Shown piece by piece: positions 16,551 through 25,714 of a stretch of 42,095 bases of DNA. Each line of letters opens with the position of its first letter. Position 1 is the first letter of the stretch. Both the position numbers and the translations under genes were made by a program. This DNA comes from Deltaproteobacteria bacterium (GTDB lineage: Bacteria; Myxococcota_A; Polyangia; JAAYKL01), in the NCBI GenBank assembly GCA_016935665.1, contig JAFGQN010000103.1:1-42095 (forward strand), written 5' to 3'. The notes under the pieces were generated by a model that saw only the letters and a program-made list of their open reading frames with translations, did no database searches and had not been told where the DNA came from.

Positions 16551-17945
16551 CTATTCCCAGCCATCATCTTCGGCTTTCTCCAAGTCATTACCTGGCTTCG
16601 ATTGGGCACCCGCTGCTTCATTGGATTTCTTCGCTTGCTGACGTTCTTTGGCTTTCGCAGCGGCCTCACGCTCTCGCTGTAATCGCACTTGTTCTCGTTC
16701 CAAAAGAACATCCAGCTCTTTGATATATTTGAAAGATTCATCGCTTTTTGAAAGTGATGCGCCTTTCTCCGCTTTATATCGTGCAAAAAGATCTCTCGAT
16801 TTTTTTAGTCGCGCCATCCGGCTCATTCCGCCCAATCCATCGGCTGCATAATATAATACAGCCATATTGAATGTGATAGCAGGAGTAGTAGGTAACATTT
16901 TTCTGGCTTTGCTCAGAGCCGACAGGGCTTGTTTCCAGCGTCCCGCTCCTCGAAGAGCATTTCCGTAATTCAAATACAATACCCCCCACGACGGCGTAAT
17001 TTGAATAGCGCGTTCCAACATCTCTATCGCGTCTTCGTAATTTCCAGCCAGCATGTACTCAATGGCCAGATTGTTCAGGGCTTCCGGATAAAACGGATTT
17101 ATTTCAATCGCTTTTTCAAACTTTCTGATAGCCAGAACATTAAATCCTTTTCGTAATTCCAACATGCCTTGCAGAAAAAAAACCTCAGAAATCTTGTCAT
17201 TAATACTTACAACCTGATTGAAAACGGATTCGGCCAATTCAATTCGACCCATTTTCAAATTTGCTTTACCAATTTGCAACATCGCCATCGCGCTTCGCTC
17301 GTCAATTCGCAGCGCTCGTTTTGCCATACGAATAGCATCGTCATATCTCTGTGCGGAAACGAGAACATCCGAATACAAAATTAACAGCTTTATGTTTCCA
17401 GGAGATTTGGAACTGGCACTATGTACTGTTTGAACCGCCTGCTCCGCTTTCCCATAACGAAGCAAAATTTTGGCAGCTGCACTCACTGCTGGAAGATAAT
17501 CGCCTTTTTTTTCTATCGATATCTGATAATAATTCAATGCTTTCAAATCTGCGCCTTTGCGTTCATACACAACACCCAGATTATACAGCGGCTGAGGCGC
17601 AGCAGGATCGCTTTGAATTGCCTGGCGAAATGACTGCTCCGCCTCCTTTAACCTGCCACTGGCTCCGGCCATAACGCCGGTGTCAAAATATTGTTTTCCT
17701 GTGGGTGATAACTCGAGTGGACTTTTTCTGGATCCGGCGGCGCCTGTGACCGCCTTTCCCTGCCCATCCCGTTGTCGTGTGGCAGGTCCTGTTCCATCCC
17801 CCAGTTCAGATCCAGGGCGCGAAGTCCTTGCGGCGCCACACGCCATCACGAAGAATGTTAAACACACCATTAAGGCACCATGCGCTATTTGAAGGCGCCG
17901 AATGCACCTATTCAAACCCCGTTTCATATTCCAAACAGACCTCAT
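16551..17945 (-). CDS. TPR lipoprotein (AglT/GltE-like)
   Basis: A 464-residue lipoprotein with a signal ending VMAC (Cys36) and about eight tetratricopeptide repeats between residues 80 and 370, for example PLYNLGVVYERKGADLKALN and ALNNLAIEYMLAGNYEDAIE. A charged helical tail rich in Lys, Glu and Ala follows. TPRs scaffold protein complexes, here probably in the periplasm under a membrane. The start at 17945 is set by GGGAGG upstream and by a four-base ATGA overlap with the stop of the preceding TPR gene, which implies translational coupling. Myxobacterial gliding and Nfs machines contain a similar TPR lipoprotein; that equivalence is inferred. Confidence 0.84.
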   Translation of the reverse strand: MRSVWNMKRGLNRCIRRLQIAHGALMVCLTFFVMACGAARTSRPGSELGDGTGPATRQRDGQGKAVTGAAGSRKSPLELSPTGKQYFDTGVMAGASGRLKEAEQSFRQAIQSDPAAPQPLYNLGVVYERKGADLKALNYYQISIEKKGDYLPAVSAAAKILLRYGKAEQAVQTVHSASSKSPGNIKLLILYSDVLVSAQRYDDAIRMAKRALRIDERSAMAMLQIGKANLKMGRIELAESVFNQVVSINDKISEVFFLQGMLELRKGFNVLAIRKFEKAIEINPFYPEALNNLAIEYMLAGNYEDAIEMLERAIQITPSWGVLYLNYGNALRGAGRWKQALSALSKARKMLPTTPAITFNMAVLYYAADGLGGMSRMARLKKSRDLFARYKAEKGASLSKSDESFKYIKELDVLLEREQVRLQREREAAAKAKERQQAKKSNEAAGAQSKPGNDLEKAEDDGWE

Positions 17946-20900
17946 TGGGCGCCTCCCGCCGCCCATGGGGGAACTGTCAGAGAATCGGTGCCCATCTGCA
18001 TCAGGCCATTATGCTGTCGCGGAAAATTTTCGGGGTCGTACGCATTCATTCTCTCCAACGCAAGTAAACTCCATTTATTGCTCAAATTCCCGGCGCGTGC
18101 CATTTTTATTGCGATTTTGTATTCAGACACCGCACGCTGTTCCATTTTGCTCACGTGTTGTTCCATTGCCATTCGGAATTTGTCTTCGTATTCCATCATT
18201 ACCAGATCCCTGTCTTCCGGTGGCAACATTCTCAATTGTTTCTGTAAAGCCGCATCCAAAGGTGGTGGCGGAATATTAAGAATCGCCTTTGCAAGCACTT
18301 CGTAGGCATATCCTACTCTATACGCGGCCGCCAACGACCACACAGGACGTCTAAATTTCTGAACTTCTTTATATTGAGTCTCAAATTCCCTTACCTTTTT
18401 GGCGCCTTCTGCGATTTGTTTTTCAATTTGTTTCAAAGTGCCCGAAATGGCGAAACTCTCGAATTTCTTCATATCTTCTTCTATTCGCAGAAATCGACTT
18501 TCCGCCGCGTATTCCGCAGACATAGAGCCGGGGGACGGATCATACTCATTGTAGTACTGTATGACTTTTTCTTCTGCATTGCGTTCATCACGTAATTTCC
18601 TGCGGGCACGATGGCATTGCACAATTCGATACGCCGCTTTCACTATAAAGGGTCCAGCCTTGTCGTTATTTTTGAAATTTTTCACGAAATATTCAAACGA
18701 ATCAATGGCCTTGCGATACTCTTTTGCCCTGAACTTCATATCGGCAGCATTGAACGCCGCTTCCACTCTCATTTCGGAATTATCGGTTAACCCCGAATAT
18801 TGATTCCAATAATTGGCTGCCCGTGTGTAGTCCTGCAAATTAGTCAAAATAAGCGCCGTATTCAGCACTGCATCATTTCGATACTCCGACTGCTCGAACC
18901 GCGACTCATCCGCCAGTATTTTATAAGTGCGAAGCGCTTGATCGTACTCAAAAAAGGCATTCGCTGAATATGCCTGCTTAAAAAGACACTTATCCATCCA
19001 CTGGCTCTGGGGATATTCATCAACAATCCGACCATATAACTCCATTGCTGTTTTATTTCGTTGTGCGTTTTCATATGCCAACGCCGCATTGTGAAGAGCG
19101 GCATCCGCACCGGGGTGATTGGGGGCTCGTCCCACAGCAGCAACCAACTGCTCGCCGGCACTGGTGCATACTTCAGAGTCCTTCCCGGAGATACACGACT
19201 TAAATTCATTCATTGCCCGCTGCATGGCCACATCGCCCAGCAAACTGTCCAGAGCCAATCCTTCGTCATCCTGCAGATTCAGGCCCGCGCCACATTTCTT
19301 CTCCTGCTCCATCAATGCCAGTTGCTCTTTGAAATCCAAATCCAGCTGCTCCGACGCCATATTCAATAATGTCTTCCAACTGAAGACAGCTATTTCATCC
19401 TTTTGGCAATACTTGTCATAAATTTCAAAGTATCGTTTTTTGGCTTCATCCCAATGACCATATCGATAAAAATTCTGTGCACTCTGATATTCGAAGGTGC
19501 CCGCATCCGTGGATGTGGCTTCCGAGTCCGTAAATGCTTCACGTTCCCGCATCAGTTCCATCACAATGGCTGGAAGAGGAATACTGGGGGGAGCAGGTGG
19601 ATCACCGACCAATTCGGGGGGCTTATCCCTGAGCACCAAACGACCACTCCTGATTTCCTCATCGATTAGCCGCTCCAAAGAAATTATCACCATTCGGGAC
19701 GCATCCTCACGGTAACGATCATCGAGGTTGGAATCGCGAACGCGTCTGTACTCTTCTCTGGCCTGTGCATACTGCCCCGACCAGAACAGTGCGTCGGCCA
19801 ATTGATACATTAAATCGTACGCATCGGCCACGTCGGGATTCTGTTCCAGATATTTTCGATACGCATCTGCAGCCAGCCCGTATTCTTCAAGTGCAAACTG
19901 CATCACTTCATCGTCGCCCGCCGCTTTCGCCTGGGATTTCAACGCCTGCGCCTGCTGATGATGCAACAATGCTGCGTTGCTAAGCGCCTCTTTGGCCATG
20001 TCCTCCACCTTCGCCTGAATTTCGGGACTGTCCATATTGGCGTTCCACCACTGGGTCCCCCGCCCGAACTCGTCCAGTTTCCCTCGCTCAACCAACTCTT
20101 TGTCGAATTTTCGTTGAATCCGATATGAATTGGCTATCTTGTCCCGAACAAATGGCGCGTCTTTGTCCAATGGCCAGCGCTGCAGAACCAGCTCCCAAAT
20201 CTGTATCGCCTCGTCATGTTTTTCGTTATCCGCAAAAATATCACCAAGGCGAGTATATACTTCCTTTACCCACGGCCTGTCCTGCGGCATTAATTCCGGA
20301 TCTTGAATTCGCTCCAGGGCAGTCTGAGAATCCGGCTGGGAATTCATATCCCAATCATCGGTAAAAAAGCATACTGCCAGATATTGAATGGCTTCCGGAC
20401 GCATGCTGGAATTTCGAATATTATTTTTGTCTGAATAATCCACCACTTTTGAAAAAGTGGCAATGGCTTCGGGATATTTGTCCGCCTTGTAATAGCTCCA
20501 TGCCAGCTTATACAATCCTTTGTCATAAAACTTGTGGGACTCATCCAATGCCAGCTTTTCGTATGCCGCAATTGCCGTTTCAACACCCCACTTTGAAATA
20601 TCAAAATCAAAATGATAGTTGCCAATGAGCCACCAGCTCTCAAAAAAGAATCGGCTATTGGTTACCACTGGTTTACAGTCCACGAATGGATTTACAAACC
20701 CGTCGGTGTCCGTATCAACGCTTTCAAGCATCAGCGAGGAGGCGGGGCTGCTCATATCGGTGTGCTTATTTTTTTTGCTTTGCGCAATCTCCGCCGCATC
20801 ATAAGTGAATTTATTTGGACAAACAAGATTCAACCACGCCAACCGAGCGTCATTGTCACGCCCCATTTCCTTTAAACAGTATCCCAGCAAATAGTAGGCG

Positions 20901-21670
20901 CCGTCGATATTTTCATAATTGGAATATCGTTTAACCAAATCCTGAAACAGCTTAATTGAACGGGAGAAATCCTTTTCGGGCAACGCCATGTTTTGTGCCA
21001 TTCCCCTGTCCGCGGCCTCTCCGTATTTATCCAGATAATCGATGTAAGCCAGATAGGAGTCATCGTAATACAATTCCGCAAGTCTAAACATGGCATCCGG
21101 AGTATAGGGCGGCGAATCCGGATACTTCTTTAGAAACCGCTCAAAATACGCAATGGCATTTTTCAACGCTTTCTCTTCCAGCTCCTCTTCTCGTTTGATG
21201 CGTCCCTCATACTGCTGCTCTATATTTTTACGACGAATTTCATACAGCCGCGTTGCCGTAGACCGGATAGACTCGCGAAACTCCTGTGCCCGACGTTCAT
21301 ACAGTTCCCAATCCACTTTTCGTTGCTCCTCCAGCAACATCATCTGATTTGCTGTTGGCGCGTTTTTTATGTTCAATACCGTTGTGGAAATATGATTGGG
21401 AATGCTCTCTTCCGAATGAACCGTTTCCGTACTCTCTGATTGAGTATTTCTCCCTGACTCCGACAAATTCACGGAATTATCCGGTTCATCGCCCACTGGT
21501 TTTGAGGGAACATCCGCATCGGAAACCGCCGACACATCAGGCGACTCCTGCTGCGCGACCAAACGCAAAGGAACGGCAAAAATTAGCAGCGAAAGCAACA
21601 TCGGGCCCATCCCTGCCACTCGTTCGTTTACGCAATGCCCACTTAACACATATGTTGTTCGATTACGCAC
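17942..21670 (-). CDS. large periplasmic TPR protein (AgmK/GltI-like)
   Basis: About 1,242 residues from the GTG at 21670, which has GGGGAG upstream and follows the previous stop by seven bases. The frame stays open to an ATG at 21736 inside the previous gene, and an ATG at 21610 is also possible. A hydrophobic segment (LLSLLIFAVPLRLVA) acts as signal peptide. The rest carries many degenerate TPRs, with family-typical stretches such as YDKGLYKLAWSYYKADKYPE, LALDESHKF and AYRVGYAYEVLAKAIL, and aromatic-rich repeats. It should be a long helical solenoid scaffold in the periplasm. Large TPR proteins of this kind (AgmK/GltI) are part of the myxobacterial gliding complex. Function here is inferred from context. 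Confidence 0.83.
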   Translation of the reverse strand: MRNRTTYVLSGHCVNERVAGMGPMLLSLLIFAVPLRLVAQQESPDVSAVSDADVPSKPVGDEPDNSVNLSESGRNTQSESTETVHSEESIPNHISTTVLNIKNAPTANQMMLLEEQRKVDWELYERRAQEFRESIRSTATRLYEIRRKNIEQQYEGRIKREEELEEKALKNAIAYFERFLKKYPDSPPYTPDAMFRLAELYYDDSYLAYIDYLDKYGEAADRGMAQNMALPEKDFSRSIKLFQDLVKRYSNYENIDGAYYLLGYCLKEMGRDNDARLAWLNLVCPNKFTYDAAEIAQSKKNKHTDMSSPASSLMLESVDTDTDGFVNPFVDCKPVVTNSRFFFESWWLIGNYHFDFDISKWGVETAIAAYEKLALDESHKFYDKGLYKLAWSYYKADKYPEAIATFSKVVDYSDKNNIRNSSMRPEAIQYLAVCFFTDDWDMNSQPDSQTALERIQDPELMPQDRPWVKEVYTRLGDIFADNEKHDEAIQIWELVLQRWPLDKDAPFVRDKIANSYRIQRKFDKELVERGKLDEFGRGTQWWNANMDSPEIQAKVEDMAKEALSNAALLHHQQAQALKSQAKAAGDDEVMQFALEEYGLAADAYRKYLEQNPDVADAYDLMYQLADALFWSGQYAQAREEYRRVRDSNLDDRYREDASRMVIISLERLIDEEIRSGRLVLRDKPPELVGDPPAPPSIPLPAIVMELMREREAFTDSEATSTDAGTFEYQSAQNFYRYGHWDEAKKRYFEIYDKYCQKDEIAVFSWKTLLNMASEQLDLDFKEQLALMEQEKKCGAGLNLQDDEGLALDSLLGDVAMQRAMNEFKSCISGKDSEVCTSAGEQLVAAVGRAPNHPGADAALHNAALAYENAQRNKTAMELYGRIVDEYPQSQWMDKCLFKQAYSANAFFEYDQALRTYKILADESRFEQSEYRNDAVLNTALILTNLQDYTRAANYWNQYSGLTDNSEMRVEAAFNAADMKFRAKEYRKAIDSFEYFVKNFKNNDKAGPFIVKAAYRIVQCHRARRKLRDERNAEEKVIQYYNEYDPSPGSMSAEYAAESRFLRIEEDMKKFESFAISGTLKQIEKQIAEGAKKVREFETQYKEVQKFRRPVWSLAAAYRVGYAYEVLAKAILNIPPPPLDAALQKQLRMLPPEDRDLVMMEYEDKFRMAMEQHVSKMEQRAVSEYKIAIKMARAGNLSNKWSLLALERMNAYDPENFPRQHNGLMQMGTDSLTVPPWAAGGAQ

Positions 21671-21677
21671 CGATTTG

Positions 21678-23984
21678 CTACTCCCCTGTTTCGGTCGACT
21701 TCCCGCCAAACCCATCCGCCTCTTCGAATTCGTCATCCAGCCACTGTATTTCGTTGGTGCGATTCCGGCTTAATTGAACCGCGCGAGATTTATGTTCTTC
21801 CTTTTTCATCCACGCAATATCGATGATGCCCACATCTGCCTTGATCATCAATTCTTCGAAACGCTTACGAATGCCACTGAAATTTTCTCGTGCCACCCCG
21901 TTTACAACTTCACGCGCTTCCGTATTCAACGCCTCCAGCTGAATCTGATATTGCCGCAGTTTTGCCTCCTCGGACGCCAGTTCAGTGCGGATTTTCGCAA
22001 CCTCATCTGTCGCGGCTACTTCAATATCCTGGGAAAGTCGATCAACCACCAAAATGGTTTTTAACAGGGTCGCAAGTGCTGACTTGTAGCGACTTGCTTT
22101 TCGACCGGAATGGCGCGTCATCTGTGAATATTCTTCAGTCAGCGCGAACAGCATTTCTACGACCGCTGTATCTCGCTGGTCTTCCTCTCCGCCAATTCCG
22201 GCCTGATAGCGCGCCTTTTCAATATCCAGTTTCACCGAAGCCATCTCGTCGCGAATATTCTTCACCACCGAGTTGTACCTCGCCAACTGAGACCAGTACC
22301 CATCCAACACGCTTTTAGAAACCTGTGAGCGATAGTCCGGTTTTTCAATATATGTCTCCAGCCCAACAATCACTGCCTGCAACTTGTCGAGCATCACCTC
22401 GTATCTGGCCAGTTCCTGTCTCAATGCGGTGTACTTTTCTCGCGCGTCTCGTTCCCTGGTCTTAAACGCCTTGTCGTCAATAGGCAAATCAGAAACAGCC
22501 GCTTCCAGGCGCGCCCGCTGCGATGCCAATTTCGCCACAAGGGACGGGGGCACGTCATCCTCAAGTTCCCTTAAAAAACGGACTGTCAATCTCGCCAACT
22601 GATTCCGGTATTGCTGGTTGCGCCGCATCCCCGAACGCAGTAACGGAATGGCGTTTACCGGATTGGTGCCATTAACGACAGCACCAATCAATTCCGCCAA
22701 TCGTTTTGATTCACTGGTGAACTCCTGCGCCTTTGCCAGATCATCTGTAACCAGAAACGCTCTTTTTACCTCCGGTTCCTCTCCGGCCCAGATAACGACT
22801 TCTCTTGGAACCAGACTTTGCACATTCAACGTGTCCACACTGCGGGCCATCAGCAAATCGAAAAATTCACCGGTATCACCGCTTTGCGCAAGGGCCTTAT
22901 CCATCATTTCCTCCACCGGCGAGAATTCCTCAATGGTTTGCCCAAATACAGTTTCCGCCTCTTCATACCTGCCCGCGCTGGCCAGCAGTTGCCCGCGCAA
23001 CAATTTTGCTCTAGGAATATATCGGCTATCGGGTATGGAAACCGTCAGCACCTCCAGAATCCGCTCGGCTCCAATGGTATTGCCCGCGCGCATGTTCACT
23101 GCTGCAGATTCATACAACGCCGCATCGTAATACGGTGAAAACTTATCGATATGCCCGTAGGCGGACATGGCATTTTCCACATCATCCATTTCATAGAGTA
23201 CGCGGCCATATCCCAAAAACAGCAAATCCTGCAGTTGACGATACGATGGCCGAACTTCGGGATACTTTTCAACGGCCTGCTGGAATGCCGCCACCGCATC
23301 TTCGAGACGCGCCTCTTTAATAAGGGTGGCGCCAATAAAGTACGCCGCTTTCAGCTGCAGTTCCTCGTTATCTTTTACATGAGCAAATTCCGCTCGCGCT
23401 TTCTCGTAATCCCCCTGAAAATAATAATACTTTCCGGTGATATATCGCGCAGTTGCATCTGATTTCTGTTCCAACAGTTCAATATAATCGCCGACTTGAT
23501 GAAAATCGTCGAGATGAACGGCAACTTCAACCAGTCTGGAAATGGCAGCCGGACGAAACAACAGGAATCCGTTTTTTTCCCCTTCATTGAGAAATCGCTG
23601 AAATTCAGTTCGCGCTCCATAATAATCACGGGCCAGAAAGAGGGAATCCGCGTAATAAAACAATGCTTCGGGAAACACGGCGTGACCGGGAAAATTCTCA
23701 ACCACATCCAACAGGATAATGGACGCGCGCTGATAATCTTTCAAATCGTAATGATTCACTCCGTCCACAAGCCGGGACTCTGCGTAATGCACGCCGCGAT
23801 ACCCATGCACATCCAGATGCTGACTGCGCAACTTGTTGACGCTGGCCTGCAGTTGCCGCATGGATGTTGTCATATCGTCGATGTCGTCCGCAATAGCCGG
23901 GCGCAAAGCGCCCACTGTGAACAAAAACGCGGACAGAAGCGTAAATCCGTAACGCAATAACCCCAATCGTTTACAGCTAGTCAT
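21678..23984 (-). CDS. periplasmic TPR / coiled-coil protein
   Basis: A 768-residue protein with a cleavable signal peptide (cut near AIA-DD, residue 32). Residues about 60-360 hold TPRs (ALFYYADSLFLARDYYGART, YYFQGDYEKARAEFAHVK, LLASAGRYEEAETVFGQ). The C-terminal half is long coiled-coil (about 470-720), with a closing ADVGIIDIAWMKKEEHKS motif and an acidic tail. The same closing motif occurs, in my recollection, in uncharacterised TPR proteins encoded in deltaproteobacterial gliding-like clusters. It starts six bases after the stop of the preceding gene, in one operon with the next two TPR genes. Confidence 0.82.
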   Translation of the reverse strand: MTSCKRLGLLRYGFTLLSAFLFTVGALRPAIADDIDDMTTSMRQLQASVNKLRSQHLDVHGYRGVHYAESRLVDGVNHYDLKDYQRASIILLDVVENFPGHAVFPEALFYYADSLFLARDYYGARTEFQRFLNEGEKNGFLLFRPAAISRLVEVAVHLDDFHQVGDYIELLEQKSDATARYITGKYYYFQGDYEKARAEFAHVKDNEELQLKAAYFIGATLIKEARLEDAVAAFQQAVEKYPEVRPSYRQLQDLLFLGYGRVLYEMDDVENAMSAYGHIDKFSPYYDAALYESAAVNMRAGNTIGAERILEVLTVSIPDSRYIPRAKLLRGQLLASAGRYEEAETVFGQTIEEFSPVEEMMDKALAQSGDTGEFFDLLMARSVDTLNVQSLVPREVVIWAGEEPEVKRAFLVTDDLAKAQEFTSESKRLAELIGAVVNGTNPVNAIPLLRSGMRRNQQYRNQLARLTVRFLRELEDDVPPSLVAKLASQRARLEAAVSDLPIDDKAFKTRERDAREKYTALRQELARYEVMLDKLQAVIVGLETYIEKPDYRSQVSKSVLDGYWSQLARYNSVVKNIRDEMASVKLDIEKARYQAGIGGEEDQRDTAVVEMLFALTEEYSQMTRHSGRKASRYKSALATLLKTILVVDRLSQDIEVAATDEVAKIRTELASEEAKLRQYQIQLEALNTEAREVVNGVARENFSGIRKRFEELMIKADVGIIDIAWMKKEEHKSRAVQLSRNRTNEIQWLDDEFEEADGFGGKSTETGE

Positions 23985-23990
23985 GAACGG

Positions 23991-24809
23991 CTACTTTTCT
24001 GATTTCTCAAGCGCACTTTTTCCATCGAGCACATCGTATTCTGAAAATTCTTCCACGTATCGAACCGCTGGACGCTCCTCCAGAGGCGTTGTTGGTCCAC
24101 CTTTTTCAAATCCAATTACCTGCAATTTAATGGATTTTCCCTCATCCACGGTAAATGTGTAATTGGATTTTATTTTAAACGTGTAGCCTTTGAGGTATGA
24201 AAAAATGCCATATCCGTGCCCCCGATACTGCAAAACCACCTCCAGCGTATGATCTCCTGGTGACACTGGGCCTTCGAACAGCTCGATATGCTGCCGTTTG
24301 GCAAGGCTGCCAGATTCATCGGTTTCCTGAAAAATCGGCCCGCCATCCAGCAGCAGAGACGCTTTGTACAGACGGAATGAGCCGCCCATTTCGTTCCGGA
24401 AGGAAAGACTGGCCTGCGCACCGGCAATCTTCTTTTCGAGAACTGTCTCCGCCAATAGACTTAGTCTGGCCTTGGAACGAAATATCTGCTCCTTTAGCCG
24501 ATTCACGCGATCCTCCAAATCCCGCAACCGGACTGTATATGTCCCCTTTTCGGGCTCCGTTGAAGATGCATTTGCCGAAGGCGGTGGCAGAGGCGGTGGC
24601 GTGTCACCATCATCTGCCTGCCCACCTTTTTTGTTTTTTTTATTTTGTTTAGCGGAGTTGCCGTCTTTTTTTGTCTTATTGGAGGCGGCTTTTTTTGAAG
24701 AACTCGCCTGCGTGTCACTTTTGGCGGCGGAATTCTGTGCCACACACCAGCCGCAAGTTAATAACATCCAGATACCAACGATTATCGCCCCTGTTTTTGG
24801 TCGAACCAT
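23991..24809 (-). CDS. conserved envelope protein of Glt/Nfs-like clusters
   Basis: A 272-residue protein with a signal peptide, a Lys/Ala/Pro-rich linker (residues 28-85), a short coiled coil (YTVRLRDLEDRVNRLKEQIF) and a beta-rich C-terminal domain (SFRLYKASLLLDG, PVSPGDHTLEVVLQYRGHG, GIFSYLKGYTFK, PTTPLEERPAVRY). Closely similar myxobacterial proteins exist and are often mislabelled dihydrolipoamide acetyltransferase because of the Ala/Pro linker; there is no lipoyl or acyltransferase motif. It heads the cluster (AAGAGG before the ATG) and is divergent from the ECF sigma gene. Role unknown; probably a structural part of the envelope machine. Confidence 0.78.
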   Translation of the reverse strand: MVRPKTGAIIVGIWMLLTCGWCVAQNSAAKSDTQASSSKKAASNKTKKDGNSAKQNKKNKKGGQADDGDTPPPLPPPSANASSTEPEKGTYTVRLRDLEDRVNRLKEQIFRSKARLSLLAETVLEKKIAGAQASLSFRNEMGGSFRLYKASLLLDGGPIFQETDESGSLAKRQHIELFEGPVSPGDHTLEVVLQYRGHGYGIFSYLKGYTFKIKSNYTFTVDEGKSIKLQVIGFEKGGPTTPLEERPAVRYVEEFSEYDVLDGKSALEKSEK

Positions 24810-24863
24810 TTTCAGCCTCTTGGGTCCACGTTAAAAATTTATTGCAAAGCAAAATTACGTTTT

Positions 24864-24909
24864 AACTGTGTATATCATTAAACAATATTACGAAAAACAG
24901 TTAATATTG
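24864..24909. promoter_or_regulatory. overlapping inverted repeats in the divergent region
   Basis: CAATATTA (24883-24890) and TAATATTG (24902-24909) form a perfect eight-base inverted repeat with an 11-base spacer. AACTGT (24864-24869) and ACAGTT (24897-24902) form a second, wider one. They lie between the divergent cluster and sigma-factor genes, where an operator would be expected. The repeats are AT-rich, so chance is possible. Confidence 0.3.
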
Positions 24910-25120
24910 CGCACATGGCGACGCACAGACGCGATATCGCCCAACTCAGCAATGAAATTCCTGTGCGACTGAAAAAAGTTGATATTCTCCCATGGTCAGT
25001 TAATAACGGAGAGTTCTTTGAAGAAAGTGGTCATCAATATATACAAGATCTTTATCCAGGGATGTGCGTCAGACTCGAAAGGAACACGATCCCTGGATGC
25101 TGCAAAAGGGCACCCTGTAT

Positions 25121-25714
25121 ATGGTTCGTAAAACTGACGAGGAATTGATTGCGATGTTTCAAACCGGAGACGCGGCTGCCTTCGAAGCGCTTTTTGATAA
25201 ATACAAGGCACCCATCTATGTGTTTCTGGTCAGGCAATGCGGGAACCGTGAAATTGCGGCGGATTTAACCCAGGACGTTTTTACCAAGTTACTGAACCGC
25301 GCCGATACATTTCGCCATCAATCTAAATTCTCCACCTGGATTTACACCATTGCCCGAAACACAGCCATGGATCACGCCAGAAAATCGAAACATCGCAATC
25401 ACGCGTCGCTGGATGCGGCCGCGGGGGATGACGGACCGGCGCTGATTGAAAAAGTCTCTGGAAACGCACCCACCCCTGAGCGAAGTTCGGGCGCCGGGGA
25501 ACTTCAAAAGGCGTTGGCCAGAGCAATCGATCAGTTGCCACAGGACCAACGGGAGGTCTTTATTTTGCGGGAATATCACGGGATGCCGTTTGCTGAAATT
25601 GCAGACGTGGTCGATGCTAAAATCGGCACCGTGAAAAGTCGTATGCGGTACGCCCTGGAAGCGCTTCGTCTGGAGTTGCACCAGTATGAGGAATATGCAA
25701 AGGAGCTGTCATGA
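25121..25714 (+). CDS. ECF-type RNA polymerase sigma factor
   Basis: A 197-residue sigma-70-family factor with regions 2 and 4 only. Region 2 begins DEELIAMFQTGDAAAFEALF and includes AADLTQDVFTKLL and FSTWIYTIARNTAMDHARK; region 4 is LPQDQREVFILREYHGMPFA followed by the helix-turn-helix IADVVDAKIGTVKSRMRYAL. It would direct RNA polymerase to a small regulon. The start at 25121 has AAAAGGG upstream; in-frame ATGs at 25097 and 25064 would add a leader unlike the family. Its stop overlaps the anti-sigma start by four bases (ATGA), so the pair is translationally coupled. It is divergent from the envelope-machine cluster, its likely target. Confidence 0.92.
   Translation: MVRKTDEELIAMFQTGDAAAFEALFDKYKAPIYVFLVRQCGNREIAADLTQDVFTKLLNRADTFRHQSKFSTWIYTIARNTAMDHARKSKHRNHASLDAAAGDDGPALIEKVSGNAPTPERSSGAGELQKALARAIDQLPQDQREVFILREYHGMPFAEIADVVDAKIGTVKSRMRYALEALRLELHQYEEYAKELS

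Noticed and set aside
9703-24809. Tol-Pal or TonB-ExbBD uptake system
   Set aside because: No TolA, TolB, Pal or TonB-dependent receptor; two different TolR-like genes, an AgmX/PglI-type C-terminal domain and many TPR proteins fit the Agl/Glt/Nfs group better.
25081-25107. GGAAC-type autoregulatory promoter directly before the sigma gene
   Set aside because: The implied start site would fall at or after the ribosome binding site of the preferred ATG, leaving too short a leader.
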